Part shown: piece by piece, positions 9,801-20,300 of the stretch
Numbering within the stretch: the first letter of the stretch is position 1
Layout of the letters: every line of letters begins with the position of its first letter
From: Opitutales bacterium
GTDB taxonomy: Bacteria; Verrucomicrobiota; Verrucomicrobiia; Opitutales; UBA953
Assembly (NCBI GenBank): GCA_007280935.1
Contig: QYQK01000083.1
Span: forward strand, 1-37,836
Direction: 5' to 3'
DNA length: 37,836 bases
Made by a program: the position numbers and the translations under genes
Notes under the pieces: generated by a model
The model's database searches: none
What the model was told of the DNA's origin: nothing
Seen by the model: only the letters and a program-made list of their open reading frames with translations

Positions 9801-10571
9801 GTGCGTAAGGCGCCCGTCCGCCAAGGAGAACCAACGGAAGATGAGCTGACGGTCTTGGGGGCGACTGACTGGCCGCCGCTCGTCCGGGAAATCGCCGAAC
9901 TCCGTGAACGCATGTCGGGCATGGGCTCGATCAATCTCGTCGCCGTGGAAGAATATTCGTCGTTGCGCGATCGCCACGACTTCCTGACCAAGCAAAGCGA
10001 TGACCTTTGGAAGGCGAAGGAAGAACTCTCCAAGGCGATCGAAGAGCTGAATCAGACTTCGCTCAAATTATTCACCGATACTTTCGAACAAGTCCGTAAG
10101 AATTTCAAATTCACCTTCGAGCGCCTCTTCGTCGGCGGTACCGCTGACTTGCAGATGGTGCAGGCCGAAGACCCTCTGGAAAGCGGCATCGAAATCATCG
10201 CCCAACCTCCGGGGACTAAGTTGCGCGGCATCTTGCTGCTCTCCGGTGGGCAGCGCACGATGACGGCGGTCGCGCTTTTGTTCGCAATTTATATGGTGAA
10301 GCCCTCGCCCTTGTGCGTCCTCGATGAGCTTGATGCTCCGCTTGATGATACTAATGTGGGACGCTTCACGGATATCATCCGCGAATTCACCCGTTTCTCG
10401 CAGTTCCTGATTATTACGCATAATAAGCGGACGGTATCCACCGCCGACGCGATCTTTGGCGCGACCATGCAGGAGAAGGGCGTCACCCGGCTCTTCTCGA
10501 TGCGGTTTAATAAAGATAGGGATGAAGCCGAACCGACCCAACCGGGTGGCGGCTTCACGATGGCCCGCTGA
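6801..10571 (+). CDS. smc: Chromosome segregation SMC ATPase
   Basis: Condensin-type ATPase of 1256 residues that compacts and helps segregate the chromosome. The N-terminal head has Walker A GPNGCGKS (residues 37-44) and VLGEQSAKSLRG. Two long coiled coils (about 170-510 and 680-1010), rich in A, E, R and L, flank a hinge (about 520-660). The C-terminal head has LLSGGQRTMTA and the Walker B CVLDELDAPLDD. An acidic insertion (EEPEEEG) lies just before the C-terminal head. The GTG at 6801 has GGGGAGGG ending 5 bases before it, the best Shine-Dalgarno sequence in the window; homology alone would favour the ATG at 6819 (MYLKEIVVNGFKSF), so the start is uncertain by six residues. No scpA or scpB is adjacent. 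Confidence 0.96.
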   Translation: MLFHPSMYLKEIVVNGFKSFADRTRIDLRPGVTAVVGPNGCGKSNIVDAIRWVLGEQSAKSLRGASMQDVIFAGTDKRKPLPQCEVELIFADCEKELGTQFSEVSVMRRIHREGTSDYFINGKPSRLKDIHRLFMDTGIGRMSYSFMVQGQIDQILSANPAERRYLFEEAAGITRYKVQRREALNKLSGVDTNLARITDVVSEVGRQIASLRRQAAKALRYRRLRHRFTHLDLAWQAKQFGERRSQITTLETDATQCGAEVEGLSDGLRSREAALLDTRARRAELAEQVQQAQQAIFDLRTTRENAEAEARTADLRADDLATRLVDIRREGQEAEQSIAEYEMRLRGSSDAKSHATGSVTATDAAYRDKTSQVEAAAKFLVESENRLRRARQDILIAEGEMTRARGDVTNLEIDLRGYQARHVDVTASVTQAMVERDGHDRRVAECGLVVTGRHGELQAARAAEQEAVEKGKALLTEFRALQQTISEQDRSVAKLSAQLGLLEQMQSRLEGFSEAAKAVLRGELSEAMPAGKAAALADLVTVTDISAAAALENILGAASEAVALDNADFLPGIVAKMAERQLGRAVFQVEAPPAFQSGSVAPGWLRPAGSAVQPKSATHARLVSNLFDGCYVCPTLSDFISWWRSNPSFEFFLVATTEGDLIDRRGLVYAGRPRKVASSAGSGVFSRESEIRSVRAKLEAENDQLTTLNERALGLQSNMDANEVEVGTRRATTQFAAQELSVAQADERAARQTLVAADDRIAREQRQLNELESAKAEAVMRRDRAQGTLSTKDAQVAELRTAITTGETDVESARSETEVRRNALGEVRLSLAEQRQRLELVGRELADLESRRAEASARLASRRTEAQQNERQIGELRTQSVAARELSGRLAGEIETRSVSLAQTRGELAEKDALLETDDRVLSVDREKLRVVDMRLKSLEVTLAEQNSQCGFIIEKVQSEHQLDVSSVDWRLQLWLADGEPDGIASFDDLEEPEEEGTRPVRKAPVRQGEPTEDELTVLGATDWPPLVREIAELRERMSGMGSINLVAVEEYSSLRDRHDFLTKQSDDLWKAKEELSKAIEELNQTSLKLFTDTFEQVRKNFKFTFERLFVGGTADLQMVQAEDPLESGIEIIAQPPGTKLRGILLLSGGQRTMTAVALLFAIYMVKPSPLCVLDELDAPLDDTNVGRFTDIIREFTRFSQFLIITHNKRTVSTADAIFGATMQEKGVTRLFSMRFNKDRDEAEPTQPGGGFTMAR

Positions 10572-10609
10572 CGCTTGCTTGCCTTGGCTCGGCGCAGTTC
10601 TAGGCTGGC

Positions 10610-11715
<1,106 letters not shown>

Positions 11716-11716
<1 letters not shown>

Positions 11717-12495
11717 TGCGTTCGCTGACGACCATTCGAGATTTAGCTGGTGGGCGGATTCCTCCTCTCACGCGCACGGCATTAATCTGTGGACTTGTTA
11801 CCTTTCTGCTCACCATTTTGATTTTCCATCCCACTGCCGGGGGAGAAAATCCGGCCCCAGTCCTTTTTACGGGAGCTCATCTGATACCGTCAGGGGACGT
11901 TCGGGCGGAAAGCTTAGTGTTGCTGGATCCATCGGCAGCTTACCTTCCCGGGCGATTTACCCTCCGGGGGCAAGAAGCGGGTGTCATAGGGCAGTCGGAG
12001 GATACCCCCTTTACTCAGTTCCAGCCATTGCTTCAATTTGACCCAGGCAAGTTCGAGGAATATGACAAAAGAATCCTGCGCGAGACCCCGAAGGCGGTTT
12101 CAGCATCCCCACCCGAGGCGCTGCCTCTGGTAGGCTGGGGGCCCTTCGGATCCTTTGGGTCCACGGGATTTAAGCAAACGGGCATCCCCGCCAGGATTGG
12201 ATATTACGAAGTCTACAGCCTAAATGGGGCTAATAAACCCATTATTAGTGGGAATATAACCCATTTTAACGGTAATTTAACTAAACTTAGTGATAAAAAT
12301 GGAAGGAATAGCAAATTTTCATCATCAGTAGAGCTTTCTTTAGGGGTTGATTCGCTTGGGCTTCAGGCTCCGCCCGCCATTTTGCGCTCATCGGGGGATA
12401 AGGTTACAGATTTATCGGTTATTCAATGGGTAGCAGACGGCAATTGGGCCCTGCGCTTGCCCCCTGGAAGCTACCGGCTGATCGTCGGGCCGTAG
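11716..12495 (+). CDS. Unknown membrane-anchored protein coupled to htrA
   Basis: A 259-residue protein I do not recognise. It has one hydrophobic segment near residues 20-40 (TALICGLVTFLLTILIF), then a large, proline- and glycine-rich exported region with no cysteine motif or known catalytic signature. Its C-terminal part (VIQWVADGNWALRLPPGSYRLIVGP) looks like a beta-rich ending. The start codon overlaps the htrA stop (TAATG), suggesting co-expression and a role beside the protease, for example as a substrate, adaptor or regulator; that is inference. Around residues 172-205 the DNA becomes very AT-rich (14 G/C in the 60 bases 12241-12300) and the protein rich in N, S and K. Confidence 0.7.
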
Positions 12496-12534
12496 GGGTT
12501 AAGGGCTGCCTGTAAAAGCCTTGCAAAAATCCGC

Positions 12535-12563
12535 TTGACGGTGGCGTTGGCGATGTTCATTCA
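12535..12563 (+). promoter_or_regulatory. Candidate promoter of the tRNA-Thr/tuf cluster
   Basis: TTGACG (12535-12540) is a good -35 element. A partner 17 bases downstream (CATTCA, 12558-12563) is a weak -10, so only the -35 is convincing. It sits about 60 bases before the tRNA, in the right place for the start of this heavily expressed block. Confidence 0.35.
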
Positions 12564-12600
12564 AACCCTTCCCTTCGCGCCCAAAGCGCTTCGACGGATT

Positions 12601-12676
12601 GCCCCTGTAGCTCAGTTGGCAGAGCGCGTCCTTGGTAAGGACGAGGTCGACGGTTCAAATCCGTTCGGGGGCTCCA
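12601..12676 (+). tRNA. tRNA-Thr (anticodon GGT)
   Basis: A complete 76-base cloverleaf. The acceptor stem GCCCCTG pairs with CGGGGGC, with one G-T. The D arm is GCTC/GAGC, and the anticodon stem CGTCC/GGACG has loop TTGGTAA, so the anticodon is GGT. The T arm has loop TTCAAAT. The 3' CCA is encoded (12674-12676). It lies 47 bases upstream of tuf, the classical tRNA-Thr - tuf arrangement, and is probably processed from the same transcript. Confidence 0.97.
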
Positions 12677-12723
12677 CAAATTTCCACACACCAAACCTAA
12701 ACCACCTCCTCACTACCAAAGCC

Positions 12724-13911
<1,188 letters not shown>

Positions 13912-13937
13912 TTTAAACGCCGCAAGGCTCGACTACG

Positions 13938-13969
13938 GTGCCGAGGTTCCCTCAAAAGGAGCCCGGCAC
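13938..13969 (+). terminator. Hairpin after tuf, possible attenuator or processing site
   Basis: GTGCCG (13938-13943) pairs with CGGCAC (13964-13969), and GGTTCC (13945-13950) with GGAGCC (13958-13963), leaving one bulged A and a 7-base loop. The following CGTCTCTTT is only a weak T-run, so partial termination or RNase cleavage between tuf and tRNA-Trp is more likely than a full stop. Confidence 0.5.
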
Positions 13970-13991
13970 TCGTCTCTTTAAACCCAAGAAC

Positions 13992-14068
13992 AGGACGGTA
14001 GCTCAACTGGCACAGAAGCGGTCTCCAAAACCGTCGGTTGGGGGGTTCGATTCCCTCCCGCCCTGCCA
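13992..14068 (+). tRNA. tRNA-Trp (anticodon CCA), atypical
   Basis: The anticodon stem GCGGT/ACCGT carries loop CTCCAAA (anticodon CCA, tryptophan). The T arm has loop TTCGATT, the discriminator is G and the CCA end is encoded (14066-14068). Position between tuf and secE is the classical place for this tRNA. The fold is imperfect: A4 faces C69 in the acceptor stem, the D stem GCTC faces CAGA with only the two central pairs, and the variable loop has six bases because of a run of six G residues, giving 77 bases in total. It may still function; a sequencing error in the G-run could explain the extra base but not the mismatches. Confidence 0.85.
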
Positions 14069-14091
14069 ATATCCAAACCAAACACCAGCAT

Positions 14092-14298
14092 ATGATCAGC
14101 CTCCTCGGACGCCTTCGCGCTTTCTGGAACGAGACCATCACCGAGGTCTTCGTTAAGGCTTCGTGGCCTACTGCCAAGGAGTTGGTTGATTCTACCCTGG
14201 TCGTCATCACGGCCGTTGCTCTTTTGGGTGCCGTTGTTTTTTTCTGCGATTTCTCACTTTCTAACTTCGTTCAGTTCGCCACCAAGCGCGTTCGCTGA
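14092..14298 (+). CDS. secE: Preprotein translocase subunit SecE
   Basis: Small inner-membrane protein of 68 residues that clamps the SecY channel. It has the short one-helix form: an amphipathic N-terminal part with FVKASWPTAKEL, the conserved SecE motif, and a single membrane segment (about residues 35-56). The ATG at 14092 is chosen by homology; the longer frame to 14038 overlaps tRNA-Trp. There is no Shine-Dalgarno sequence; the leader is ATCCAAACCAAACACC. It sits 23 bases after the tRNA and 8 bases before nusG, the standard pairing. Confidence 0.93.
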   Translation: MISLLGRLRAFWNETITEVFVKASWPTAKELVDSTLVVITAVALLGAVVFFCDFSLSNFVQFATKRVR

Positions 14299-14306
14299 TT
14301 ACCCGC

Positions 14307-14879
14307 ATGTCGAATACCCCTTCAGATTTCCGCTGGTACACTCTTCAGACCCTTTCGAACAACGAGAGCAAGGTTAAGCGTCTCCTCGATAAGGCCATCC
14401 GGGATGAGGAGATGGGCGATCACGTGGCTGAAATTCTCATGCCCGTTAAGACCGTTAAGGATTTTCGTAACGGCAAGAAGCGCGAGAGCGAAATGAAGCT
14501 CTATCCGTCTTACCTTTTTGTGCGGGCGCGTTTGTTCGATGACGAAGGCCAACTCCTCGAAGCTCCCTGGAGTTTCTTGCGCCGGACGGATGGCGTCATC
14601 GGCTTAATCGGCGGCATGAACCCCGTTCCCCTGAAGACCGAAGAAATCAATACCATCCTCCAACAAATGGCGGATGCGGCTGATAAGGTCGTTCCCAAAA
14701 TCAATTTCCACGTCGGTGAGCGCGTTAAGATTACCGACGGTCCGTTTGCCAACTTGGCTGGTAATATCGATAAGATCGATGCCGACCGCGGAAAGCTCGA
14801 AGTCTCGGTTGATATCTTCGGGCGCTCCACCCCGGTCGAACTCGAATTCTGGCAAGTCGAACGCGACGATCGCGACTGA
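14307..14879 (+). CDS. nusG: Transcription elongation/antitermination factor NusG
   Basis: A 190-residue factor that binds the RNA polymerase clamp and couples to Rho or ribosomal protein uS10. The NGN domain begins RWYTLQTLSNNESKV and includes KLYPSYLFV and RRTDGVIGLIG. The KOW domain starts near residue 135 (FHVGERVKITDGPFANLAG) and ends with FGRSTPVELEFWQVE, all as in the family. It follows secE by 8 bases and precedes rplK by 38. No Shine-Dalgarno sequence is seen. Confidence 0.96.
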   Translation: MSNTPSDFRWYTLQTLSNNESKVKRLLDKAIRDEEMGDHVAEILMPVKTVKDFRNGKKRESEMKLYPSYLFVRARLFDDEGQLLEAPWSFLRRTDGVIGLIGGMNPVPLKTEEINTILQQMADAADKVVPKINFHVGERVKITDGPFANLAGNIDKIDADRGKLEVSVDIFGRSTPVELEFWQVERDDRD

Positions 14880-14917
14880 TTTTTAATAAACCCTTTAACC
14901 CAACCATCTAAACCACC

Positions 14918-15343
14918 ATGGCAAAGAAAGTCGTCGGCGAAATCAGGCTCCAGCTCCCCGCAGGTGCCGCTAATCCAGCTCCTCCTGTCGGCCCCGCATT
15001 GGGTGCCAAGGGCGTCAATATCATGGCGTTCTGTAAGGAGTTCAATGCTCGCACCAAGGATCAGGCCGGCTTGATCCTGCCCGTCATTATCTCGGTCTAC
15101 CAGGACAAGTCCTTCACCTTCATCCTTAAGTCCCCGCCCGCCTCCGTCCTTCTCAAGAAGGCCGCGAAGATCGAAAGCGGTTCCAAGGTGCCTAACCGCG
15201 ATAAGGTCGGCAAGGTCACCAAGAAGCAGCTCCTCGAAATCGTCGAGCTCAAGAAGAAGGACCTGAACGCCGTCAACCCCGATAATGCCGCCCGCATGAT
15301 CGCCGGTACCGCTCGCTCCATGGGGATCGAAGTCATCGGTTAA
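14918..15343 (+). CDS. rplK: 50S ribosomal protein uL11
   Basis: A 141-residue protein of the GTPase-associated centre that binds 23S rRNA together with the L10-L12 stalk. The N-terminal domain has [17 protein letters not shown] and FCKEFNART; the RNA-binding C-terminal domain has [17 protein letters not shown] and ends [14 protein letters not shown]. Length is normal. The leader (AACCCAACCATCTAAACCACC) has no Shine-Dalgarno sequence. In many bacteria the rplK-rplA pair is controlled by L1 binding to the leader; I could not identify such a site. Confidence 0.97.
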   Translation: MAKKVVGEIRLQLPAGAANPAPPVGPALGAKGVNIMAFCKEFNARTKDQAGLILPVIISVYQDKSFTFILKSPPASVLLKKAAKIESGSKVPNRDKVGKVTKKQLLEIVELKKKDLNAVNPDNAARMIAGTARSMGIEVIG

Positions 15344-15380
15344 TTTTCCACTCAACCCAACCCTAATCCAACCCACTGCA

Positions 15381-15391
15381 CTCCGCAGGAG
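15381..15391 (+). promoter_or_regulatory. Shine-Dalgarno of rplA inside a small hairpin
   Basis: AGGAG at 15387-15391 lies 12 bases before the rplA ATG, one of very few Shine-Dalgarno sequences in the window. Its GGAG can pair with CTCC at 15381-15384 across a GCA loop, which would hide it. A following GAC-GAAA-GTC (15391-15400) can form a short GNRA-type hairpin. Confidence 0.4.
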
Positions 15392-15403
15392 ACGAAAGTC
15401 GCT

Positions 15404-16114
15404 ATGAAACACAAAACCAGCAAGCGCTACCGCGCCGCCCTTCAAGTCGCCGACTTGAAAGCAAAATATGACGTCACCCAAGCCGCCGAGATCATCAAGA
15501 AGATGCCGAGCGCTAAGTTCGACGAAACCGTGGAGATCTCCGCTTTCTTAGGCGTAGACCCTAAGCAGTCCGACCAGATGGTGCGCGGAACTGTATCCCT
15601 GCCCAACGGATCGGGGAAGAAGATCAAGGTCCTCGCTTTCACGGAAAACCCGGCCGAAGCCCTCGCTGCTGGTGCTGATTTCGCCGGACTCGCCGACATG
15701 ATCGCTAAGGTCAACGGTGGCTGGATGGATTTCGACGTAGCTATCTCGACAACCTCCGCGATGAAAGACGTCCGTCAGGTGGCTCGCGTGCTCGGACCTA
15801 AAGGTCTGATGCCTAACCCGAAGTCTGGCACCGTTTCCGACGACCTTCCTAAGACGATCAAAGAAGTCAAAGCCGGTCGCGTTGAGTTCAAAATGGATAA
15901 GACGGGCAATATCGTCATCGTGGTTGGAAAGAAGTCCTTCTCAGTTATACAGCTCACGGAAAATGCTCAGGTTGCCTTGGCTGCCTTGGTCAAATCCCAG
16001 CCCACCGGTTTTGCCGGTGGTCGCTTTATCAAGTCCATTACCATGAGCGCCAGCATGAGCCCAGGCGTAGGCGTCGACCTCAAGCCTTACTCCGCCGCCA
16101 CGGTAACCGCCTAA
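15404..16114 (+). CDS. rplA: 50S ribosomal protein uL1
   Basis: A 236-residue protein of the L1 stalk, near the ribosomal exit site for tRNA. Family landmarks are [36 protein letters not shown], the [14 protein letters not shown] motif and a C-terminal part with [17 protein letters not shown]. Length is normal. In other bacteria this protein also represses its own operon. It follows rplK after 60 bases that contain repeated CAACCC motifs and an AGGAG sequence. Confidence 0.97.
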   Translation: MKHKTSKRYRAALQVADLKAKYDVTQAAEIIKKMPSAKFDETVEISAFLGVDPKQSDQMVRGTVSLPNGSGKKIKVLAFTENPAEALAAGADFAGLADMIAKVNGGWMDFDVAISTTSAMKDVRQVARVLGPKGLMPNPKSGTVSDDLPKTIKEVKAGRVEFKMDKTGNIVIVVGKKSFSVIQLTENAQVALAALVKSQPTGFAGGRFIKSITMSASMSPGVGVDLKPYSAATVTA

Positions 16115-16141
16115 TCACGCAACCCTAGATAAACTAAGAAC

Positions 16142-16630
16142 ATGCGCGCTGAAAAACAATTCCTCGTCGACGAAGTAGCCGCCCAACTGGCCACTTCCAA
16201 CTATCTCCTGATTGCTAACTTTACGGGCGTCAGCGTGAAAGATGCTACGTCCGTGCGTGACCAACTCCGCGTCCATGGCGCCGAGTATCACGTGGTCAAG
16301 AATAGCATCATGAACATCGCGGTAAAGCAGGCGAAGCTGCCTGATTTATCCACTCATTTGACCGGCCATACGGCTTTGGTTACGGGCGGCAAAAATCCCA
16401 CGGGTGTCGCCAAGGTCCTGGTCTCCTTTTTCAAGGAATTCTCCAAGCTCGAAGTGAAAGCGGGCGTACTGGATGCCAAAGTCCTCACCAAGTCGGACAT
16501 CGATGCGCTTTCCAAGCTTCCTTCCCTCGAAGCTATCCGGGCTCAACTGCTCTCGCTCTTCACTACGCCTGCCTCTCAGGTCGTCCGCCTCTTGGACGCC
16601 AAGCGTCAAAAAGACGAAACGGTCGCCTAA
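16142..16630 (+). CDS. rplJ: 50S ribosomal protein uL10
   Basis: A 162-residue stalk base protein that anchors L7/L12 dimers to 23S rRNA. It starts MRAEKQFLVDEVAAQLATS and has the family's FTGVSVKDATSVRDQLR and YHVVKNSIMNIAVKQ segments. The C-terminal helix (from about 135, TTPASQVVRLLDAKRQ) is the L12-binding tail. The 27-base leader (ACGCAACCCTAGATAAACTAAG) has no Shine-Dalgarno sequence. It is followed by rplL after 152 bases holding a hairpin. Confidence 0.94.
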   Translation: MRAEKQFLVDEVAAQLATSNYLLIANFTGVSVKDATSVRDQLRVHGAEYHVVKNSIMNIAVKQAKLPDLSTHLTGHTALVTGGKNPTGVAKVLVSFFKEFSKLEVKAGVLDAKVLTKSDIDALSKLPSLEAIRAQLLSLFTTPASQVVRLLDAKRQKDETVA

Positions 16631-16648
16631 CCCCTTTCCCTGCAAAGG

Positions 16649-16666
16649 CGTGGCCATGTGGCCACG
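16649..16666 (+). repeat. Perfect palindrome between rplJ and rplL
   Basis: CGTGGCCATGTGGCCACG is an inverted repeat with 8-base arms around TG; as RNA it would form a 7-base-pair hairpin with loop ATGT. No T-run follows. It could be a processing or stability element that lets rplL be made in excess over rplJ; this is inference. Confidence 0.5.
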
Positions 16667-16782
16667 TCCGAGCGGGGGGAAATCCAACCCAATACAACAT
16701 ACCATCCAACGAACTCCGGTTAGGGGCCTAGTGCCCTCAAATGTCCTCAAACGACGCTAACCATTCAAGGAACCCAAAACCC

Positions 16783-17160
16783 ATGAGCAACATCACCAAA
16801 GACCAAGTCATCGAATGGCTGAGCGCCCAAAGCGTTCTCGATATCGCCAACCTCGTTAAAGATCTTGAAACCAAGTGGGGCGTTTCTGCCGCCGCTCCTG
16901 TCGCCGTCGCCGTCGCTGGCGCCGCTGCCGCCGCCCCGGTGGAAGAGAAGACCACTTTTGATATCATCCTTAAGTCCAAGGGTGCTACGCCTATTAACGT
17001 CATTAAGGAAGTCCGTGCGATCACGGGTCTCGGCCTTAAGGAAGCTAAGGACCTGGTCGATACCGCTCCTAAGCCAGTTAAAGAAGGCGTTTCGAAAGAC
17101 GAAGCTAAGGATATTGAAGCCAAACTTAAGGCCGCAGGTGCCGAAGTTGAGGTTAAATAA
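16783..17160 (+). CDS. rplL: 50S ribosomal protein bL12 (L7/L12)
   Basis: A 125-residue stalk protein that recruits translation GTPases, present in several copies per ribosome. It has an N-terminal dimerisation domain ([20 protein letters not shown]), an alanine-rich hinge (about residues 35-53) and the globular domain with [13 protein letters not shown] [17 protein letters not shown]. The start at 16783 gives normal length; an in-frame ATG at 16741 would add 14 unrelated residues. The leader (CAAGGAACCCAAAACCC) has no proper Shine-Dalgarno sequence. A terminator-like structure follows. Confidence 0.96.
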   Translation: MSNITKDQVIEWLSAQSVLDIANLVKDLETKWGVSAAAPVAVAVAGAAAAAPVEEKTTFDIILKSKGATPINVIKEVRAITGLGLKEAKDLVDTAPKPVKEGVSKDEAKDIEAKLKAAGAEVEVK

Positions 17161-17190
17161 CCCGCTTTTAGTTTCTTAGAAATTTCAAGT

Positions 17191-17242
17191 GCGGGGAGGG
17201 GAGAAATCCCTCCGGAAATCAAACTCCTCCCCGCTCTTTTTT
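17191..17242 (+). terminator. rplL-rpoB attenuator
   Basis: GCGGGGAGG (17191-17199) pairs with CCTCCCCGC (17226-17234), followed by TC and six T residues (17237-17242). Inside the loop, CCCTCC (17208-17213) can instead pair with GGAGGG (17196-17201), which would break the outer stem. Partial termination here would lower rpoBC expression relative to the ribosomal proteins, as known for this junction in E. coli. Confidence 0.75.
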
Positions 17243-17326
17243 CCCAACGGAGCCCAGTCCGTCCCCCACTAGGCACACACAGTAAAACCGAAACAACCAG
17301 ACACTCCGAGCCCACCTTCACCAGCC

Positions 17327-20300
17327 ATGCCTCAAGAGCGCAAAAACTTCGGTAAACTACGCGAAGTCATCCCCCCACCGAACCTGATCGAGAATCAAAT
17401 CTTCTCGTTCAACGACTTCCTCCAGCTCGACGTGACGTCCGCGGGCCGTAAGAACGTCGGCCTCGACGCCGTGTTCCGCGAAGCCTTCCCGGTTGAAAGC
17501 AACAACGGCAACTTCCGTCTCGAGTACCTTGAGTACGGCTTGGTCATGCCAAAGACGAATGAGCTCGAATGTATCCGCGAGGGCACGACTTTCGCCATCT
17601 CCGTCCTCTTGAAGCTCCGCCTTCGTGAGAAGGGCGCGTTCAAGGACGAAGAAATCTTGATGGGCGAAGTCCCGATGATCACGGATCGCGGTTCCTTCAT
17701 CGTCAACGGCGCCGAGCGCGTGGTCGTTTCCCAGCTCCACCGCAGTCCCGGCATCTGCTTCGAAGAATCCACGCACACGAGCGGCAAGATTTTGCACGCT
17801 TTCCGCATCATTCCGGATCGTGGTACCTGGATCGAAGTCCAATTCGACCAAAACGACCTGCTCTGGGTCTACCTCGATCGTCGCCGTCGTCGCCGTAAGT
17901 TCCTAGTGACCACTTTGCTCCGCGCCTTTGGTTACAAGGACGACAAAGACATTCTGGCTCTTTTCTATCAGCACCGTGAATTGACCGCCAAGGCCGCACT
18001 CGACCTCGAGCCCGAAGCCCTTTCTCAGCTCGTCTATGCCGACCCGATCGTCGACGTTGAAACCGGTAAGGTCGTCGCCAAACAGTACGACAAGCTTTCA
18101 CGCGAAACGCTTAAGGAAATCCATAAACAACTACCTAAGCAGAAGTTTGGCGTCTTCGACACGCAGTTCGACGACGGTGCGGTCATTCTCTCGCTTCGTA
18201 AAGATATCGGTACAGTCCGTAACGAAGAAGAAGCCCTTAAGGAAATCTTCCGTAAACTTCGCCCAGGCGAGCCCGTGAATGTCAAGGGAGCCCGCGCTCA
18301 CATGCAGCGCCTCTTCCAGGACCCTCTCCGTTACGATCTCGGCCGCGTGGGTCGTTATAAGCTCAACCAGAAGTTGAGCCTAAACGTTTCCCTCGATACC
18401 CGCACGATCACCCCCGAAGACATTGTCGAAGCGACCAAACTGCTTTGTAAGCTTCGTGCCGGTGACGGTGCCATCGACGACATCGATCACTTGGGATCAC
18501 GTCGCGTTCGTAACGTTGGCGAACTCTTGGCCAATCAGTGCCGAGCTGGACTCAAGAATGTGGTCAAGACCGTTAAGGCTCGCATCAACGAGTACGACCA
18601 AAGTGTTGATTCCATCACGCCCCAGAAGCTGGTTAACCCCAAGCCATTCGGTAACGCGATCCGTGAGTTCTTTGCCCGCAGTCAGCTGAGTCAGCTGATG
18701 GACCAGATTAATCCGCTCGCCGAGCTGACCCACAAGCGCCGTCTCTCCGCCCTCGGGCCCGGAGGTCTGAATCGCGATCGTGCCGGCTTTGAAGTCCGTG
18801 ACGTCCATCCGTCCCACTACGGTCGTATCTGTCCGATTGAGACTCCGGAAGGTCCGAATATCGGTTTGATCAATTCGCTGTCCACCTACGCCCGCATCAA
18901 CGAATTCGGTTTCATTGAAGCCCCCTACCGGAAGGTAGTCCGCGGCAAGGTTTCCAACCAAGTTGAATTCATGACGGCCGACCAGGAAGAAAAATTCAAG
19001 GTCGCGCAGGCGAACTCGGAATTAGACGAGGCTAGCCGATTGAAGGGCAAGGTCACCGTACGTTTCCGCGACGACATCCTCGAAGTCGAACCCGAAGACG
19101 TCGACTACATGGACGTTTCGCCACAACAAGTGGTGTCAGTCGCCGCTGCCCTTATTCCTTTCCTGGAGCATGACGACGCTAACCGCGCGCTCATGGGTTC
19201 CAACATGCAGCGCCAAGGCGTACCGCTCGTAATCACCGAAGCCCCGCTCGTGGGTACCGGTCTGGAACGTCGCGTCGCCATCGACTCGAAGACCGTCATA
19301 GTTTCCGAAGGCGCCGGCATTGTCGCCGCAGCGGACTCACGTCGAATCGTCGTCACGAAAGACGGCGAAGTCGTCCATGCGCAGCTCGAGAATAAGAAAT
19401 TCAAGACCGATGAAGCCAAAGGCATTTATGTCTACGACCTGCGTAAATTCTTGAAGACCAATTCGTCCACCTGCTTCAACCAACGCCCGTTGGTGCGTCG
19501 TGGCGATAAAGTCAAAGTTGGCGACATCATCGCCGACGGTGCCGCGACCGATAAGGGTGAGCTCGCCTTAGGCCGTAACGTCCTTGTCGGCTTCATGCCC
19601 TGGAACGGTTATAACTTCGAAGACGCTATCTTGCTCTCCGAACGTCTGATTAAGGACGACGTCTTCACTTCCGTGCACATCGAAGAATTCGAAGTGACGG
19701 CTCGGGACACGAAGCTCGGACCTGAACAGATCACGCGCGACATCCCCAATCTCGGCGAAGAAGCCCTGCGTAACCTCAACCGCGACGGTGTCATCCGCAT
19801 CGGTGCCGAAGTGAAGCCCGACGATATCCTCGTCGGTAAAATCACGCCGAAGAGCGAAGGCGACCTGGCCCCTGAAGAAAAACTCCTCCGGGCAATTTTC
19901 GGTGAGAAGGCTCGTGACGTTAAGGATACTTCCCTGCGCGTGCCTTCCGGTATTTCCGGCATCATCATGGATGTGAAGGTTTCCTCCCGTACCGATAAGG
20001 ACGATGGACGACTTTCACCCAACGACCAACGCCGCGCGCTGAAGAAGGTCAACGAAGAGTACCGCACCGCCGATTCTCGCCTGCGCGAAGAAATGACGGA
20101 ATCTCTCTCGAATATCCTCCTCGGAGAAAAAATCCCCCTCGATGTCAAGAATTCCGAAACCGGAGAAGCCATCATCCCTGCTAATCGCAAGATTACCAAG
20201 ACGCTGCTTCGTCGCTTGGCCTCGGTCTCTCGTTCCATCGAGATGAATGATTCGCCGGTGAAACAGAAGATCCGGCAGATTGTCGATGGCTACCACCGTC

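Noticed and set aside
12535..12723. N-terminal extension of the tuf frame
   Set aside because: The frame stays open by passing through tRNA-Thr; EF-Tu family N-termini begin at 12724.
16741..16782. Earlier ATG for rplL
   Set aside because: It adds 14 residues not found in L7/L12 and the usual N-terminus starts at 16783.
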